Source of the DNA: Tachypleus tridentatus | Lineage: Eukaryota; Arthropoda; Merostomata; Xiphosura; Limulidae | Direction of reading: 5' to 3' | Length of the DNA stretch: 64,000 bases | Assembly: GCF_004210375.1 (NCBI RefSeq) | Contig: NC_134834.1 | Location: 96,724,170 to 96,788,169 of the forward strand | Shown: positions 21,995-35,251 of the stretch, piece after piece | How the letters are laid out: each line of letters opens with the position of its first letter | How positions within the stretch are numbered: position 1 is the stretch's first letter | Notes under the pieces: model-generated | What the model was told of the DNA's origin: nothing | What the model saw: only the letters and a program-made list of their open reading frames with translations | Database searches by the model: none | Translations under genes and position numbers: made by a program

Positions 21995-23495
21995 GCTGCA
22001 TAATAAATATTTATACCTAATTTTCGAGAACGTCATAAAACAATTGTGGCCAAATATTAGGGATATGTGTTCCCTTTTTCTTTTCATCAAATTTTGCCTT
22101 CAAACGTTTTGACTGATCTTTAGAGAAATGATCCTTCCAGTCACCAACAACTCCTTTTTGAATAAAAGTGTTCTCTTTCGGCTGTGGTGCCTTCACAACT
22201 TTAACATATTCCTGAAGTAACTTTATTGCTTTATGAACACGTATATTTTGATGTTTCAGTTTTTCTTCTTTGTTTTCTTTGTGACAAAACCCATTGAACT
22301 GTTCGTTGATGTGTTTTCTCATATATTCTACACTTGTTTGATATAGTATTTTCTTCAACAAATTAGCGTCATTTTCAAGCATATCAAAATATTCCTGCCC
22401 TAAAAATTTGGCAATTGTTTCACTGTAACTTGATTGTCTGCTTTCATTTCTTCGTAAACAAGGAATAAAACGTTTGGAAGTTTTCGATGTTCATAAAGCG
22501 AAATAATATGATCGAAGTAGTCTTCCCAGTTATTTTCTCCATTCAGAAAAATTTCAAAATATTCATCAAAGGTTCCTTCTGAGAACTGATAGTGTGGAAA
22601 CGTTTTGGTATGATGATAAAATGAAAAGCAACAATTTTTTGGATTTCGAATAACTAAGATGTATTTTGCTTTCGCAGAATAAGGTTTTACGTGAAACGGG
22701 AGATGAGTTTTCACAGCCCCAGGTCGAGGCATGAGTTCAATACCTTCCTTTTCAAAAAAATCTATTATAGGACAAGAAAGGTTGTATTCTTCCAGACTTG
22801 TCAGTGGTTTTCCTTTGGGCAAGATATTGTGCGCTATATTGTATCCAAGTTGTTACAGATTTTGGAAATGTCAGTATAATAATGTCGTCATTGGATGGCT
22901 TCTTGTAAATATTTGGGAGAAAAGACTCCGACAATTCTGACATTTTTAACATTTTGATAAGCTGGCATTTTTCTAATTGTGTACATGTTGATTGAACCTT
23001 TCTTAATACAGGGTAAGAAAATAATAAGTGAAAACATTATACTGAATCAATATGGAATTTCCGCTACAAACCGACAGGTTTAAGTCATTCACAAGAACAG
23101 AAAATTTATTCACAAAATATTTACACTCAAATCATAAAAAAATGTGGTTGATAAGAAATTTAGACAGTGAAAATTATTGTACTAAATTGAATTGGAACAC
23201 AGAAAGAGTTCTGCAACAGATTTTACACCCACGATTTTAAGAAAAGTTAGTGCTATGTAAGAAATTATTATACACGAACTTTAGTGTAACCACCATAAAA
23301 TGTATGTGGATGCATACATGCGAAGCCCAGGTGAAGTCTGTTTTGTATATCGTTATAACCAGTAATATATTAAAATAAAATTTGAGTGAACGAAATAGAA
23401 GACGTTACATTTATTGTCCTTTATATTAATAAACATATGTAGCTTTAAGAAATGTTGAATGTGGATGTCTGAGCATACATATGATAATTAGGAAC
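21995..23495 (-). repeat. Inverted-repeat arm (left), unit 2
   Basis: Reverse complement of about 29286-30665. Holds the minus-strand sulfotransferase pseudogene and about 0.5 kb of its upstream intron-like flank. Confidence 0.88.
22017..22986 (-). pseudogene. Cytosolic sulfotransferase pseudogene, unit 2
   Basis: Same inherited lesions as the unit 1 pseudogene: the 14-base deletion around codons 33-37, PKSVTTW, the 2-base deletion after the PAPS loop and a 1-base loss near 22400. Unlike unit 1 it keeps the start segment MYTIRKMPAYQ in frame. Positions 22646-22690, encoding KPYSAKAKYILVIRN, are identical to the plus-strand gene and differ at about six sites from the unit 1 pseudogene, which suggests gene conversion. 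Open pieces are 22822-22400 and 22382-22017. Confidence 0.9.
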
Positions 23496-25343
23496 TAATG
23501 GACAAAAATGTTATATTGGATCGTTTCTTGTAAGTAGCTCAAAATTAATAAAGAGAGCTGTAGCCGAACCTTCAAGAAACTAACTTGTTATTTTTGTCTA
23601 CATACTGTATTTATTATACATATTTATGTCTTAGAGATTAAGGACTACGCTTCCAATGTGTTTGTGTAAACCACATACAAAAACTTACTTAATCGTGTGC
23701 CAATGAATTTATATCTACAATTGAGAAAATGCTAAAAAATGATAGCAACAGCTAGTTCAAGTGAAAACTCCCTTCATTGACAGGATAAACTTTCATGTAA
23801 ATATACAAAGTTACATTACAAGTTCTGGCTACGAAGAAAAAGAAGTTGAACAGAAATGAAATCATGCATTCTACTAGAAGCTTTTCAGCCATTTGGCAAT
23901 GTGCCAAGAGAATGACACAGTAAAAATACAGTAAGTGTAAGAGAATGCATGTTGTATTATGAAGTACTACAGTTACGAAGCAAAATTTACTATATGGTGT
24001 CCTTGAGTTTTCTTGTGTTTTCTTTTTTTAGCAAAGCCATATCGGGCTATCTACTTGTAGTTAAAATCTTACATCCTAAGCTGCTTAGCGTGTAGAATGA
24101 GATTCTCCTTGTTAAACAATATTCAAATTAAACAAAGATGTACGAATCTAAACTAAAGGGATAAAAGTATATCATGATTTATTGTAAACTGTTCAATTCA
24201 AACGGTGTGTCGATACATGAAGAAAGTAAAGTGCAGATCCAAAGAGGGTGTCACTAATAAAGAATATTGTGTGTCTTAAAAATTCATAGATAAACTGAAG
24301 TCCTCAAGTTGCTCATAACAGCCGTGGAAAAAAAGGCCTTCAATCTGATGGTACCGCAAGTGCAGTTATTAAGATAAAGCGTGGTGGATTCTCAGTGATG
24401 GATCTTAACATTTCCACCTGGCTAGGAGGGTTGGGTAACGTGTAGCTCGGGAAAAACGAATTAGAATTAATATTTGACAAAATGGAAAATAGTGTACTTC
24501 TGAGGAGGATATTTGCACAGGGAGGAAAAATTTATTCTGAATATCCCCTGAATTAAACACTGTTGGTCATTATCGTGTAAATCGATAAGCCTCGCTACTC
24601 ATTGTTTTCTTCATATTTTATGTGTAAAAATAAGTGTAATATCTTTGTTATCCCAACGAGTAAAGGTCATGATTGTAATCTAAATATATATTCCTGTTTG
24701 AACTTTGTCAAGTCATAATTATTACGTGAGCAGTTAATGCCTTGACGTATTGGACCATCATTGATTATTCAACATTAGCTGTACAAATGAACTTCTGTAA
24801 GGAAAACAATAGTTCTTTCAGCATTATAACACACCACATCATACCAGCCATTATATCTCATCAGTGTTCACAGACATATAATATTTGGATTTGCCTTGAT
24901 TATCTCAGATCTGAATCTGACTGACCTTTACTGGTTAGTTTTGGAATACTTCCAAAGAGTTAAAAAAACAAAATATCTGATTACATTTGGAGATGTTATG
25001 CAAGAGAAGTGACTGTCTGTTACACCAGGAAAGCACCAAAGGTTAATAATCAAGTATCCGTTACAAAGTGTTGTCTGTAATAGATACTAGAGGTCTACTT
25101 ACGCCACATGTAACGATGTACTTGTAGCATAGCACAAAATTCTCATAATTTTGCTTTATCATAAAACATTTGAAAATACCGTGATGTCAAACTCGCGTCC
25201 CATGTTAATAAAATTCTGTTTAATAGAATAATAATTCAAGATAAAATTTGTATTTAAGTTCAAAGTTAAACTTGGTTCAGTACAATAAAAAGAACTGGTT
25301 GCTTTACTGTTATTTTACAGACTGCAGAGACCTTTGCGAGAAT
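23496..25343. other. Intergenic, unit 2
   Basis: Counterpart of 1916-3758, including the decayed SINE-B piece at about 24028-24100. No gene. Confidence 0.6.
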
Positions 25344-25617
25344 GTTTGTTTGTTTTCGAAATTCGCGCAATGCTATACGAGGACCAGCAGCGCTAGCTCT
25401 CCCTAACGTAGGAGTGTTGACGGAAGAAATAGAGGGAATGTGGCTAGTTATCACAATACACCTCTTGGACTACTCTTTTACCAACGAATAGTGGGGTTTC
25501 TCCCTCACATTATAACACCTCCACAACCGAAAGGGCTAGCATGTTTGGTGTGACTAGGATTTAAACTCTCGAACCTCAGATTACGTGTCGATCTACCTAA
25601 CCATCTGGCCATGCCGG
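25344..25617 (-). mobile_element. SINE family A, unit 2 copy 1
   Basis: Orthologous position to 3759-4031, so inserted before the duplication. Confidence 0.9.
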
Positions 25618-28600
25618 ATATGTTTGGTAAGGAACGAAAAAATTGAAGCGTCTCAAGCATCTTAAACGAACTTCAGCAAATAGTGAACGTATGATGTTTT
25701 TGAAGAATGTGTAAACACCAGTTTGTACGATTGGTCTCTGCAGTACACATACGATACTGTTGACTACTATTCTGTGATGTGAGCTTCCACATCTTGGATG
25801 TTACCACACATCTATTTCAAACACCATCACAGATGGTTAATAATTAAGTTTGTAAGTGCTATATCTGTAATGTCTCTTGCCACAACTAAAGGCACACGAT
25901 CCTCTTTCACAGAGAACTTTCCAGTTGATGACTGGTCCACATATGAAAGAATGCTTAATACTCCCGCTTGCCCACAGTGAAAACTAGCTACATTTTTTCA
26001 TTTCGGTAGAATTTGTTTTTACGCATCTTGATATTTCCATTCTTTATTTTGTACCTTTTATATTGTATTGCTTGATACGTGAATTGAAAATCTTACTGTC
26101 TCGTCACCCTTCGTACAGATGGCAATGAGCCTTCTCTTCTGTGTGCCCTATGATATCAGCATCTTACTGAATGCACACTGCTATAGATAGTGAAAACAAT
26201 TAGCTTCCCTGCTGCTTTATTGTACAAAATTACCCCGATAAACGTATTATTACTTAGGAGTTGTTGTAATTCTGTATAATACCACTCATTGCATTGGTGT
26301 TTCAATGACAGATTATCTATGATTATACTTTCAAACATATTAATATTACACATTAAGTTTTGGTGATGTTTTGGTGGTGTAAACTAAACACGATGATTTC
26401 AGTGTTGGTGTCCATACCACTTTGGAACATAGCATACAATTTCAATGACATAAATTGGAAAGCACACTTTAATATTGTAGTTAGAAATGGAACAAGATTT
26501 TCATAACACCAGGTTTAGGTTACGATGGTTGTGAGTTTGAAAATTATTCATGTTTGTATCTAGAGAAATACGATTTGAATTATGATTATCACTTATTAAA
26601 TGATGTTTAGCCAATATTTTCAAAATTATATTTATTTATCAGCATCAACAATATAGATATATATTCGATTATTACATGCACTATACTTGTTAGCTGTTAA
26701 CACTTTGACAACGAAATTTGCCACACCAAAAGTCTGTAAACTTTCTCTTTTTTTTCAATTATGGCTGTTTTTTTAAAAGTGAACACTTTTATTTTCTAAG
26801 GTTTTGAACAGACTGATTGACATAAACTGTCATTTCATTTTCTTTGACTAAAATAATCAATTCTTTCGACAATATTTCAACATTAGCCAACTGATCACAC
26901 TTTCAATGATATATTATAAACACTTGAAGATAATTCGCAGTTTTATGCTCTTACCCCGAATTTATTTAACATATATTACTTTTATTTGATTATAATACCC
27001 GAGACGCACATATATTAACACCTAGAACCAGTTAACAATTTAAAACCATATACATATATATATATATATATATATACCTGGAACCGGACCATACTTTAAA
27101 ATTTGAACAGAAATCTCCAACTGTGAATAATATTGAGATCTCTTTATTTGCAAATGATCATTTACTTATACTTATGCTACCTCTATAAAGTACAACCTCA
27201 ATAGTACACTTTATCAGGCTCACATCGGTGCCGTGAGATATTCGTGCGAAAGGTTGATACGAACCGAACTAAAGCGATAGTCCGTCAAAGTATATTGTTA
27301 TCAACTCCCTTAAGGTTAGAGGGATGTAAAATAACTCTGAAGACAGGGAGCAAAGTCTTCTATTTCATTTATTGTTTATTCAGATTTCTTAAAATAATCT
27401 AATCTTTTGTGCTTATTAGAAAAATAAATACAGTGCGTCCTTTACCTAATTGATCACAAGATCATTGACGAGAGCAGGTGAAGACGGAGTTATATTTTTA
27501 CAACTAAAAGGTAATGAGCTCTTTATGTTATGATACAGTTTCTCTGTTTGTAGATCACAAAACTTAAATTATCACTAACTTAGTAATGGATTAATTTCTT
27601 CGGAAAACTTAATTTAATATTAAAGTAAAACGTGTGTCTAATAATACGATTTATTCATTAAACGTTTCACAATATTCAAATTCTCGTCTTTAGTTATCTA
27701 GGGTGTCAGAAATCTATGTGATGAGTTATAAATTTAACGACAAGACAGAAGCGGTACGCGCTAAATGTGGGGCTCGTATATGAGGGTTTTCGTCACACAT
27801 CATTGGTCTCAATACATACATCTCCATGTGTTCCGTTTGTGAGCCTCAAAATAGAGAGTCAGTATTCGATTTTCATCCATTTGTTGGCCAGCTACACTGA
27901 CGCTTGACATTGTGTCGATGATCCGATAACATAGTCCCCAGATTGGCTCCCTTTGTCCTATGGACAATGTCCCTCACACAACCACACAAGGAAACGTTCA
28001 CAGAAGTAGCAAAACTGGAGACAGAGAAGGCTATCTACGAAATATGGCTAACAGATCTGAAATCGTCTATTTTGGTACAGAGACACAATCTTGGAGTGTA
28101 TGGAAAAGATCCGTCAGTTTTGCTAATTACATTTTTGGAGACTGTGTTTATGTTATATGTGATTTCTCTTACTATAACGAAACAGCAGCGTTCGTTTTAA
28201 TTGCTACTGTATCTGTACTTGTCGTAGTTTAGGTTTGTGATGGGTCAAATAAATTTTCGAACAGTAACAAACGAACAATAATTACATACCGTTATATACA
28301 AAACACACAGGAAAACTAACACGTGTAATGTTTAGAGTGTATTAATATATCACTAGGTGCTCTCGTTCTTAACCAATTTTCGACCATTATCGTCATAATA
28401 CCTCAAGAAATTCAGTCAACTTTGAAAAAATATGTGTTAGTTCTAAATGTGTATACTAAGTCAACAATGTAAAATATTATTGACAGAGAATTATATTAAC
28501 AATAATGTAAAATATATTTTGTATTACACCAGTTATAATGTTTTTCATTGTTTATTTTGAAGTGCAAAGTTACAAAATTGTTTAAATGCGCTCTGGTAAT

Positions 28601-28961
28601 GACAAGTGTCGAATACAACAACTTTTTGCGCTGTAAACAATAAAACTAGATTTCCATGGTTAGCGGTAATAAATTATATTAATCAAAAGAAATTCGAAAG
28701 AAAAATGAGACATTTCATTTTTTATAAGTTTGAACAAATAAGTTTCCAGCAGCAATCTACATAGCTCTCCCAATTTTAATCACAAGTTATTGTCTATTGA
28801 TAAACCTTTATTACTTCCTTTATTGTATCTTAATATTTAGTTAAATTACATTTAACATTTAGTTGAGTTAATTGTGTTGGGTAAAGTTGTATCTTGTCAA
28901 AATTTTATCGCGAAATATATTTTAGAAAGAAGACAAACCTACGAAGAAGGACCTGGTTCAG
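25618..28961. other. Spacer between the sulfotransferase pair, unit 2
   Basis: Counterpart of 4032-7378, with the (AT)n run at 27053-27076 longer than in unit 1. The only candidate gene is the 90-codon frame at 27960-28232. Confidence 0.6.
27960..28232 (+). CDS. Hypothetical 90-residue frame, unit 2
   Basis: Same predicted peptide as 6376-6648, with the first difference seen only after the stop (TGATGGGTC against TGATATGTC). Not recognised; may be a chance frame. Confidence 0.2.
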   Translation: MDNVPHTTTQGNVHRSSKTGDREGYLRNMANRSEIVYFGTETQSWSVWKRSVSFANYIFGDCVYVICDFSYYNETAAFVLIATVSVLVVV

Positions 28962-28969
28962 TATAAAAG
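28962..28969 (+). promoter_or_regulatory. Candidate TATA box, unit 2 sulfotransferase
   Basis: TATAAAAG in the same context as 7379-7386 (GGTTCAG before, ACATTG after). Motif and position only. Confidence 0.25.
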
Positions 28970-29285
28970 ACATTGTTTTGAAGATATCCGAATCTGCTCC
29001 AAATACTAAAACAGAGTGAATACTAAATTAAGACGGTTTCTAAGGCTCTTTAAGTCGCAAGGTCCGGTCATATTATATTTTATGGCTATGTGTTTTGACA
29101 ATAGTCTTGAAGCGTAGTTTTGGTATCCAATAATCAGAATACCCGTTTTATTCATCAGCTGTTTGAGGTATGCGTTGAACTTTCAAGTTGTGACTCACGC
29201 CTATTTTTCCACACATTAGTCCTTTCATAGTTATATTGCATTCTCTTATATAGGGAACGTACTAGTACCCTTTTTGTCCATAAGT

Positions 29286-30665
29286 GGCCTAATTATCATA
29301 TGTGTGCTCAAACATCCACATTGTGTCAACTTCTTTTTAAAGCTTTATTAATATAAAGTATAAAAATTTTACGTCTTCTAGTTCGTTCACTCAAATTTTA
29401 TTTTAATATATCACTGGTTATAACGATTTACCCAACAGATCTCACCTGGTCTTCGCATGTATGCATCCAAATACATTTTATGGTGGTTACAATTCCATTT
29501 AGTACAATAATTATCACTGTCGAAATTTCTTATCTAAAAACGTGTAAACAATGTAAAAATGAAGTCTAAATATAAGTTATTGTACAGGAACTTTATATCG
29601 GCTGATTTACATGTTCTTATTATTTCCTTACTCTGTTTATAGAAAGGTTCAATCAACATGTACACAATTAGAAAAATGCCAGCTTATCAAGATGTTAACA
29701 ATGTCAGACTTTGCGGAGGCTTTACCCCCAAATTTTTAGAAGAAGCCATCCAATACGAGCCAAGAGATGACGACATCATTATTCTGACATTTCCAAAATC
29801 TGGAACAACTTGGACACAATATATTGTGCACAATATCTTGACCAAAGGAAAACCATTGACAAGTCTGAAAGAATACAACCTTCGATGTCCTATAATAGAT
29901 TTTTTTGGAAAGGAAGGTATTGAACTCATGCTTCGACCTGGGACTATCAAAACGCATCTTCCATTTCACGTAAAACCTTATTCTGCGAAAGCAAAATACA
30001 TCTTAGTTATTCGAAATCCAAAAGATTGTTGCGTTTCATTTTACCATCACACTAAAACGTTTCCAAACTATCAGTTCTCAGAGGGAACCTTTGATGAATA
30101 TTTTGAAATTTTTCTGAATGGAGAAAATGACTGGGAGACTACTTCGATCATCTTCTTTCACTTTATGAACATCGAAACCTTCCAAACGTTTTATTCCTTG
30201 TTTACGAAGAAATGAAAGCAGATCATGAAGCTACGGTGCTAAATATTGCCAAGTTTCTAGGGCAGGAATATTTTGATATGCTTGAAAATGACGCTAACTT
30301 GTTGAAGAAAATACTATATCAGACAAGTGTAGAATACATGAGAAATCACGTCAACAAGCATTTTAATGGGTTTTGTCACAAACAAAATAAAGAAGAAAAA
30401 CAAAAAGATCAAAATTTTCCTGTTCATGAAGCAATAAAGTTACTTCAGGAATATGTTGAACGTGTGAAGGCACCACAGCCGAAAGAATTCCCTTTTATTC
30501 GAAAAGGAGTTGTGGGTGACTGGAAGAATCATTTCTCTAAAGATCAGTCAAAACGTTTGAAGGCAAAATTTGATGAAAAGACAAAGGGAACAGATATCCC
30601 TAATATTTGGCCAGAATTGTTTTATGACGTTCTGGAAAATTAAGTATAAAATATTCATTATGTAG
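29286..30665 (+). repeat. Inverted-repeat arm (right), unit 2
   Basis: Counterpart of 7703-9082, holding the best-preserved plus-strand sulfotransferase of the array. Confidence 0.88.
29658..30643 (+). CDS. Cytosolic sulfotransferase (SULT family), unit 2, one apparent frameshift
   Basis: The exon begins at about 29643 after TCTGTTTATAG. ATG at 29658; an in-frame second Met (MPAYQD) is six codons on and could also be used. The frame is open to residue 159 (NDW). There GGG at 30133-30135 is one base short compared with the minus-strand copies, which read W-E/G-DYFDH. From there the other frame continues to the stop at 30641-30643, about 328 residues in all, normal for SULTs. Motifs: TFPKSGTTW at 44-52 (5'-phosphosulfate loop), KTHLPF with His100 (catalytic), YILVIRN then SFYHH at 114-131 with Arg119 and Ser127 spaced as in known 3'-phosphate sites, and RKGVVGDWK from about 282. 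Predicted soluble, cytosolic, PAPS-dependent. As assembled it would end after 185 codons (stop at 30213-30215) and lose the C-terminal PAPS motif. Confidence 0.9.
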
Positions 30666-31164
30666 CAGGTTACCGTAATATTATGGTATGCTATAATATT
30701 GAGTCTTCATTTTACAATTATCATATGATTACAAGATCTCATGAAATTTTAGTATGTCTCTGTTTTGAAAATGCTATTATTATCGAATGTTAGATTGTGC
30801 CAATGAAATGTAACTGGGTTTGAAAGGAACCTTAATTACATATAATGCCAATTTCATATTGCTTTTTGCAAAACTGCAGCGTAGATTTTAAATTGTGAAT
30901 CAAGCATACAAAAATACATATTTTTTATAAAAATAAAAAGGAGTAATTATGTTAGTATATTTTTCTTTTCTGTTGTGTGTTTTATGTTCTTATATTTTGG
31001 TATCAATAATAGGTAGAGAGTCATGACACCACGTCGCACTGGCTTATATAACCTCTTTAAAAGAAATCCATTGTACGTGTGTGACGTTCTGATTGAAAAA
31101 TGATGAACTCACATTCAATTAAAATTCGCTAACAATAATATGACTAAGAATTTACGTAAAAAAA
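30666..31164. other. 3' flank of the sulfotransferase, unit 2
   Basis: Counterpart of 9083-9581, with an A-rich stretch containing AATAAA near 30932 as a possible polyadenylation signal. Confidence 0.5.
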
Positions 31165-31415
31165 GGGGATCGGCATGGCAAAGTGTGTTAAAGCGTTCGA
31201 CACGTAATCCGAGGATCGCGGGTTCTATTCCCGATCGCACCAAACATGGTCGCTTTCCCAGCCGTGCAGGCGTTATAAAGTGACGTTGGTAAAAGAGTGA
31301 ACCAAGAGTTGGTAGTTAGGTGGTGATGACTAGCTGATTTCCCACCAGCTTCTTCAAACTGATAAATTATGGGCGGCTAGCGCAAATAGCCCTCGTGTAG
31401 CTTCGCGCGAAAATG
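31165..31415 (+). mobile_element. SINE family A, unit 2 copy 2
   Basis: Orthologous to 9582-9832; differs in the head by GAGGATCGCGG against GAGAATCGCGG. Confidence 0.9.
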
Positions 31416-32369
31416 AAATTATTCTCCATTTCTTAACGTCTCTGAAGATTTTAACTCAAGTAATTTTTATTGTATTGATTATTTGTTCAATTTCACGAAA
31501 TTCTTTCTATAAGTTAAAATGGATGATGATCGCTGTGAGAGATCAAAGGATTTATTACAGTTTCAGAACTTTAAAATAGCTCTCGAGTAATTTTGCGCTA
31601 AATTCAAAAATAAACATCTAGAAAAAGTGATGGGAGAGGAAACGATGCACAATGTACAATACGAAAATATTTAATAACGTCTTTATTGCAGGATTTACAA
31701 CAATAAACGAAGAGTAAATTAATAAACTGAATCGAATAAACACGGCTTTAATTTAGAAAAACAATAACATCAGAAGCAAACTTGCTTATCGGTTTGGCGA
31801 AAGAGAAACAGTAAACAACTCTTCTGACAAATTCAAGACAGAGGATAAGAAATGAAAATTTTGTTGTATATCAAATATGCTCAGTAGCCCTGATAGCAAA
31901 CTGTCTCAAAACTCACCGTTAAGCAAAACACCACAAAACACTTTGATGATGTTTGAAACTCCTAAAACTGACACCTGTCACAAGGACTAAAAAGCTACAG
32001 TCGTACTTTACAGGGTTACGGATAAATTCGTGATTGTAGAATAAACGTTGGAGTAAAGTTATGACATGTTACATGTTTTTAACCTGTGATAATATTTTTA
32101 GAAATATAGTTGAAATAGAAATTTCCCATGTGCACCTCTTTATATATTTTCTTAAATATAACGTTCCATGCGTGAGTAATTCACTTGAGACCTTTTAGTA
32201 ACCTTTTATTTTTCATTGCAAATCTTAGTTATTGTTGAAAAAGTAATTTAAATGGGCGGAATAATTAGTTCTTGTATTGTATTCGATAACATACAAATTT
32301 CCCTCACCAGGAGCTCGAAGCAGAATAGTTTTACCAATGACACAAAGTGATGCTGACATTTTATTACTG
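31416..32369. other. Intergenic, unit 2
   Basis: Counterpart of 9833-10788. No gene. Confidence 0.55.
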
Positions 32370-32527
32370 CCCATAATTTAGCAGTGTAAGACCAACGAAT
32401 AGTGGAATTAACCGTCACTATATAACGTCCCTACGGCTGAAAGGATGAGCATGTTTGGTGCGATGGGGATATGAATCCGCTACCATCAAATTACGAGTCA
32501 AGTGCCTCAACCATCTGGCCATTCCGA
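32370..32527 (-). mobile_element. SINE family A, truncated, unit 2 copy 3
   Basis: Orthologous to 10789-10947. Confidence 0.85.
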
Positions 32528-32877
32528 ACCATCTACAGTGTGTAAAGCTGTTAATTTATACAGACCAAATGACCACAAACTAGCTCATTCGAAATTATAA
32601 AAACAATAACAACTGAAGATACTAAGGAATTAATATTGGCCTGAAATTCATGATTTCATAAATTATAATCAATTTGAACAATTTCCTTTTATTTTTTCGA
32701 AAGGGCACACAAGCATTAAATACCTAATTTTTCCTAACACTTTAAAATGGTTTCAAAATTTCTGTTGTAAAAATTTGGATTAATTAAGTAACGGCTTTAT
32801 TTACTTCGATAAAAGAAGTTATTCAAGTTATAAAATTAAGCGATTTGTGTATTTTCAACATTCTCGTCTTATTTCAA

Positions 32878-33158
32878 GGACCTTGAGGCTTCCCATATAT
32901 TAAGGCGTGCGAATCGTATTCTGAGGGTCGCAGGTTCGAATACAGGTCGCAAAAAATATGCTCGCCCTTTCAGCCGTGAGGGCGTTATAATTTTATGGTC
33001 AGTCGCGCTATTCGTTGGTAAAGAGTAGTCCAAGAGTTGGTGGTTGGTGGTGATGAACAGCTGCCTTCCCTCTAGTCTTACACTGCTAAATTAGGGACTA
33101 CTAGCACAGACAGCTCTCGAGTAGCTTTGTGCGAAATTCAAAACACAAACAAACAAAC
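32878..33158 (+). mobile_element. SINE family A, unit 2 copy 4
   Basis: Orthologous to 11300-11581; GATGAACAG replaces GATGACTAG in the body. Confidence 0.92.
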
Positions 33159-34219
33159 TTTTCCAAAGAAAAGTGGTATTGTGTGTCAAGTGATAATGCC
33201 CCAGTGGTATAAAGAACGAGCATGTCTGGTAACGTGATTTGCACCCATATATTTAAAGTCAAACACTCTAATTATCAAGCCATTCCAAGCCCAATATTAA
33301 AGTCAATGGATTGTTAAGTGTACCATTTTAGAATCCGTAATTAGTCAATAAAAGCTTTCATAAGTAAACAGGAAAAAAAATTCAAACTACTGTAACACAG
33401 ATGGATTTAATACAGACCATCACATGTTGTCTTAAGTAATTTCTTTAACTTGTGGTTTTAATATCCCTCAATACTGAGAGTTGTTTGTGAAAATGTTCAC
33501 ACACACACATAAATGTTGTTTTGTCAAGTTCATATTTCTTAGCTTTTATAAGTTTGCTGAAACTCGAAGAATTTCTTGAAGAAACGGCATCGTTTGTTTT
33601 AACAATCACAGGCAAAAATTGTACCATTCTCTTACTTTGCAATGACGTTTTAACTAACAATTACAAACCTGAACATCAGTTGCTACCAAGTATTTTACGA
33701 GCACACAGGTAGAATAAAAATGATAACTGGAATATCTTTATGTGTTTTTTTGTGCAGTACGTGATTAGCTAATAAACACAAAGCTTTTCCCAGTAATTTG
33801 TTACGTGGGGAACGTTTGGAAACTTGCCAAAGAAACAGATAAGTGAAATCTTGAAACTGAAGAGGCTGATATATAGTCATTTTCGTCTGTGCCCAAGTGG
33901 TAAAATAAATCAGGAAAGACAATCACGTGATTTATCTTGAATTGTCAGGTTAAAGGTTCTTATGATAGTTCGTCCTCGTTGATAAGAGTAAAAAGGCGTC
34001 GTATGAAGAACACTGAAATTGAAGTTCTCTGTAAAGTTAAAGGTACGGTAAGGCGTAATATATTTTTAGTTAAGTTATTGAAATACAATTTGAAACTCGA
34101 CTCTAAAATAATTATATATAAAAAAGATAGCCCGTAAAGTTTCCAAAACAATAGTCTAGATAAATAAATTTCAAACTTTTACTCTTTTTGTAACTAATTG
34201 TTGTAATCACGTTAGATGT
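33159..34219. other. Intergenic, unit 2
   Basis: Counterpart of 11582-12642. Open frames differ from unit 1 by one-base length changes, so there is no sign of coding. Confidence 0.6.
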
Positions 34220-34345
34220 TGTTATTTGTAATGAAACAGAAAAATACAAAATGGGTTATCTGTGCTTTGCCAACCACGGGTGTTGAAACCTGGATTCTAA
34301 CGTTATAAGTCCGCAGATTTACCGTCGTGACACTGGGAAGTCCAG
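34220..34345 (-). mobile_element. SINE family C, unit 2 copy 1
   Basis: Orthologous to 12643-12767. Confidence 0.8.
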
Positions 34346-34391
34346 CAATAGGAATCGATTATTTCTTTGCGATCAGACTTTATCACTGACA

Positions 34392-34643
34392 TTTGTTTGT
34401 TTTCAATTTCTCGTAAAGCTAAACGAGGGCTATCTGCACTAGCCGTTCCCAATTTAGCAGTGTAAGACTAGAGGGAAGGCAACTAGTCATCAACACCCAC
34501 CGCCAATTATTCGGCTACTCCTTTACCAACAAATAATGGGTTTGACCATCACATTACATTGCCCCTACGGCTGAAAGGCCAAGCATGTTTGGTGTGATAG
34601 AAATTCGAACCCGCCACCCTCAAATTACGAATCGAGTCCCGAT
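34392..34643 (-). mobile_element. SINE family A, unit 2 copy 5
   Basis: Orthologous to 12815-13065. Confidence 0.9.
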
Positions 34644-34777
34644 AGTTTGGGTCTGCATGAAGCCCAAATAACGGGCATTATATAAACTGCTATGGCGCAT
34701 CGTGTACATGTTATCAAAAAAGAGATGTCAACACTATTATCTGCGGCACAAATCTCCATTAAGAGTACTCGAGGAAG

Positions 34778-34959
34778 TTTCGCGCATGGCCAGGTGGTCA
34801 AGGGTTCGAGTTTTTGTCACATCAAACATGCTCACCCATTCAACTGTGAGGGTGTTATAGTGTGACAGTTCGTGTAAAAGAGTAGCCAAAGTGCTAAAAT
34901 AGGGACGGCTAGCGCAGATAGCCCTCGTGTCGCTTTGTGCAAATTAAAAAACAAACAAG
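34778..34959 (+). mobile_element. SINE family A with internal deletions, unit 2 copy 6
   Basis: Orthologous to 13201-13381 with the same two internal deletions. Confidence 0.88.
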
Positions 34960-34976
34960 TTCCACAGAAAGTTAAA

Positions 34977-35251
34977 GGGCCTGGCATGGCCTAGCGCGTT
35001 AAGGCGTGCGCTTCGTAATCTGAGGGTCGAGGGTTCGCGACCGAGTCGCGCCAAACATGCTCGCCCTCCCAGCCGTGGGGGCGTTATAATGTGACGCTCA
35101 ATCCCACTATTCGTTGGTAAAAGAGTAGCCCAAGAGTTGGCGGTGGGTGGTGATGACTAGCTGCCTTCCCTCTAGTCTTACACTGCTAAATTAGGGACGG
35201 CTAGCACAGATAGCCCTCGAGTATCTTTGTGCGAAATTCTAAAAACAAACA
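34977..35251 (+). mobile_element. SINE family A, complete, unit 2 copy 7
   Basis: Orthologous to 13400-13673 but keeps GTAAAAGAGTAGCCC where unit 1 has lost two bases. Confidence 0.93.

Noticed and set aside
33937-34137. 66-codon lysine-rich open frame in unit 2
   Set aside because: One extra A relative to unit 1 changes the frame; AT-rich chance frame.
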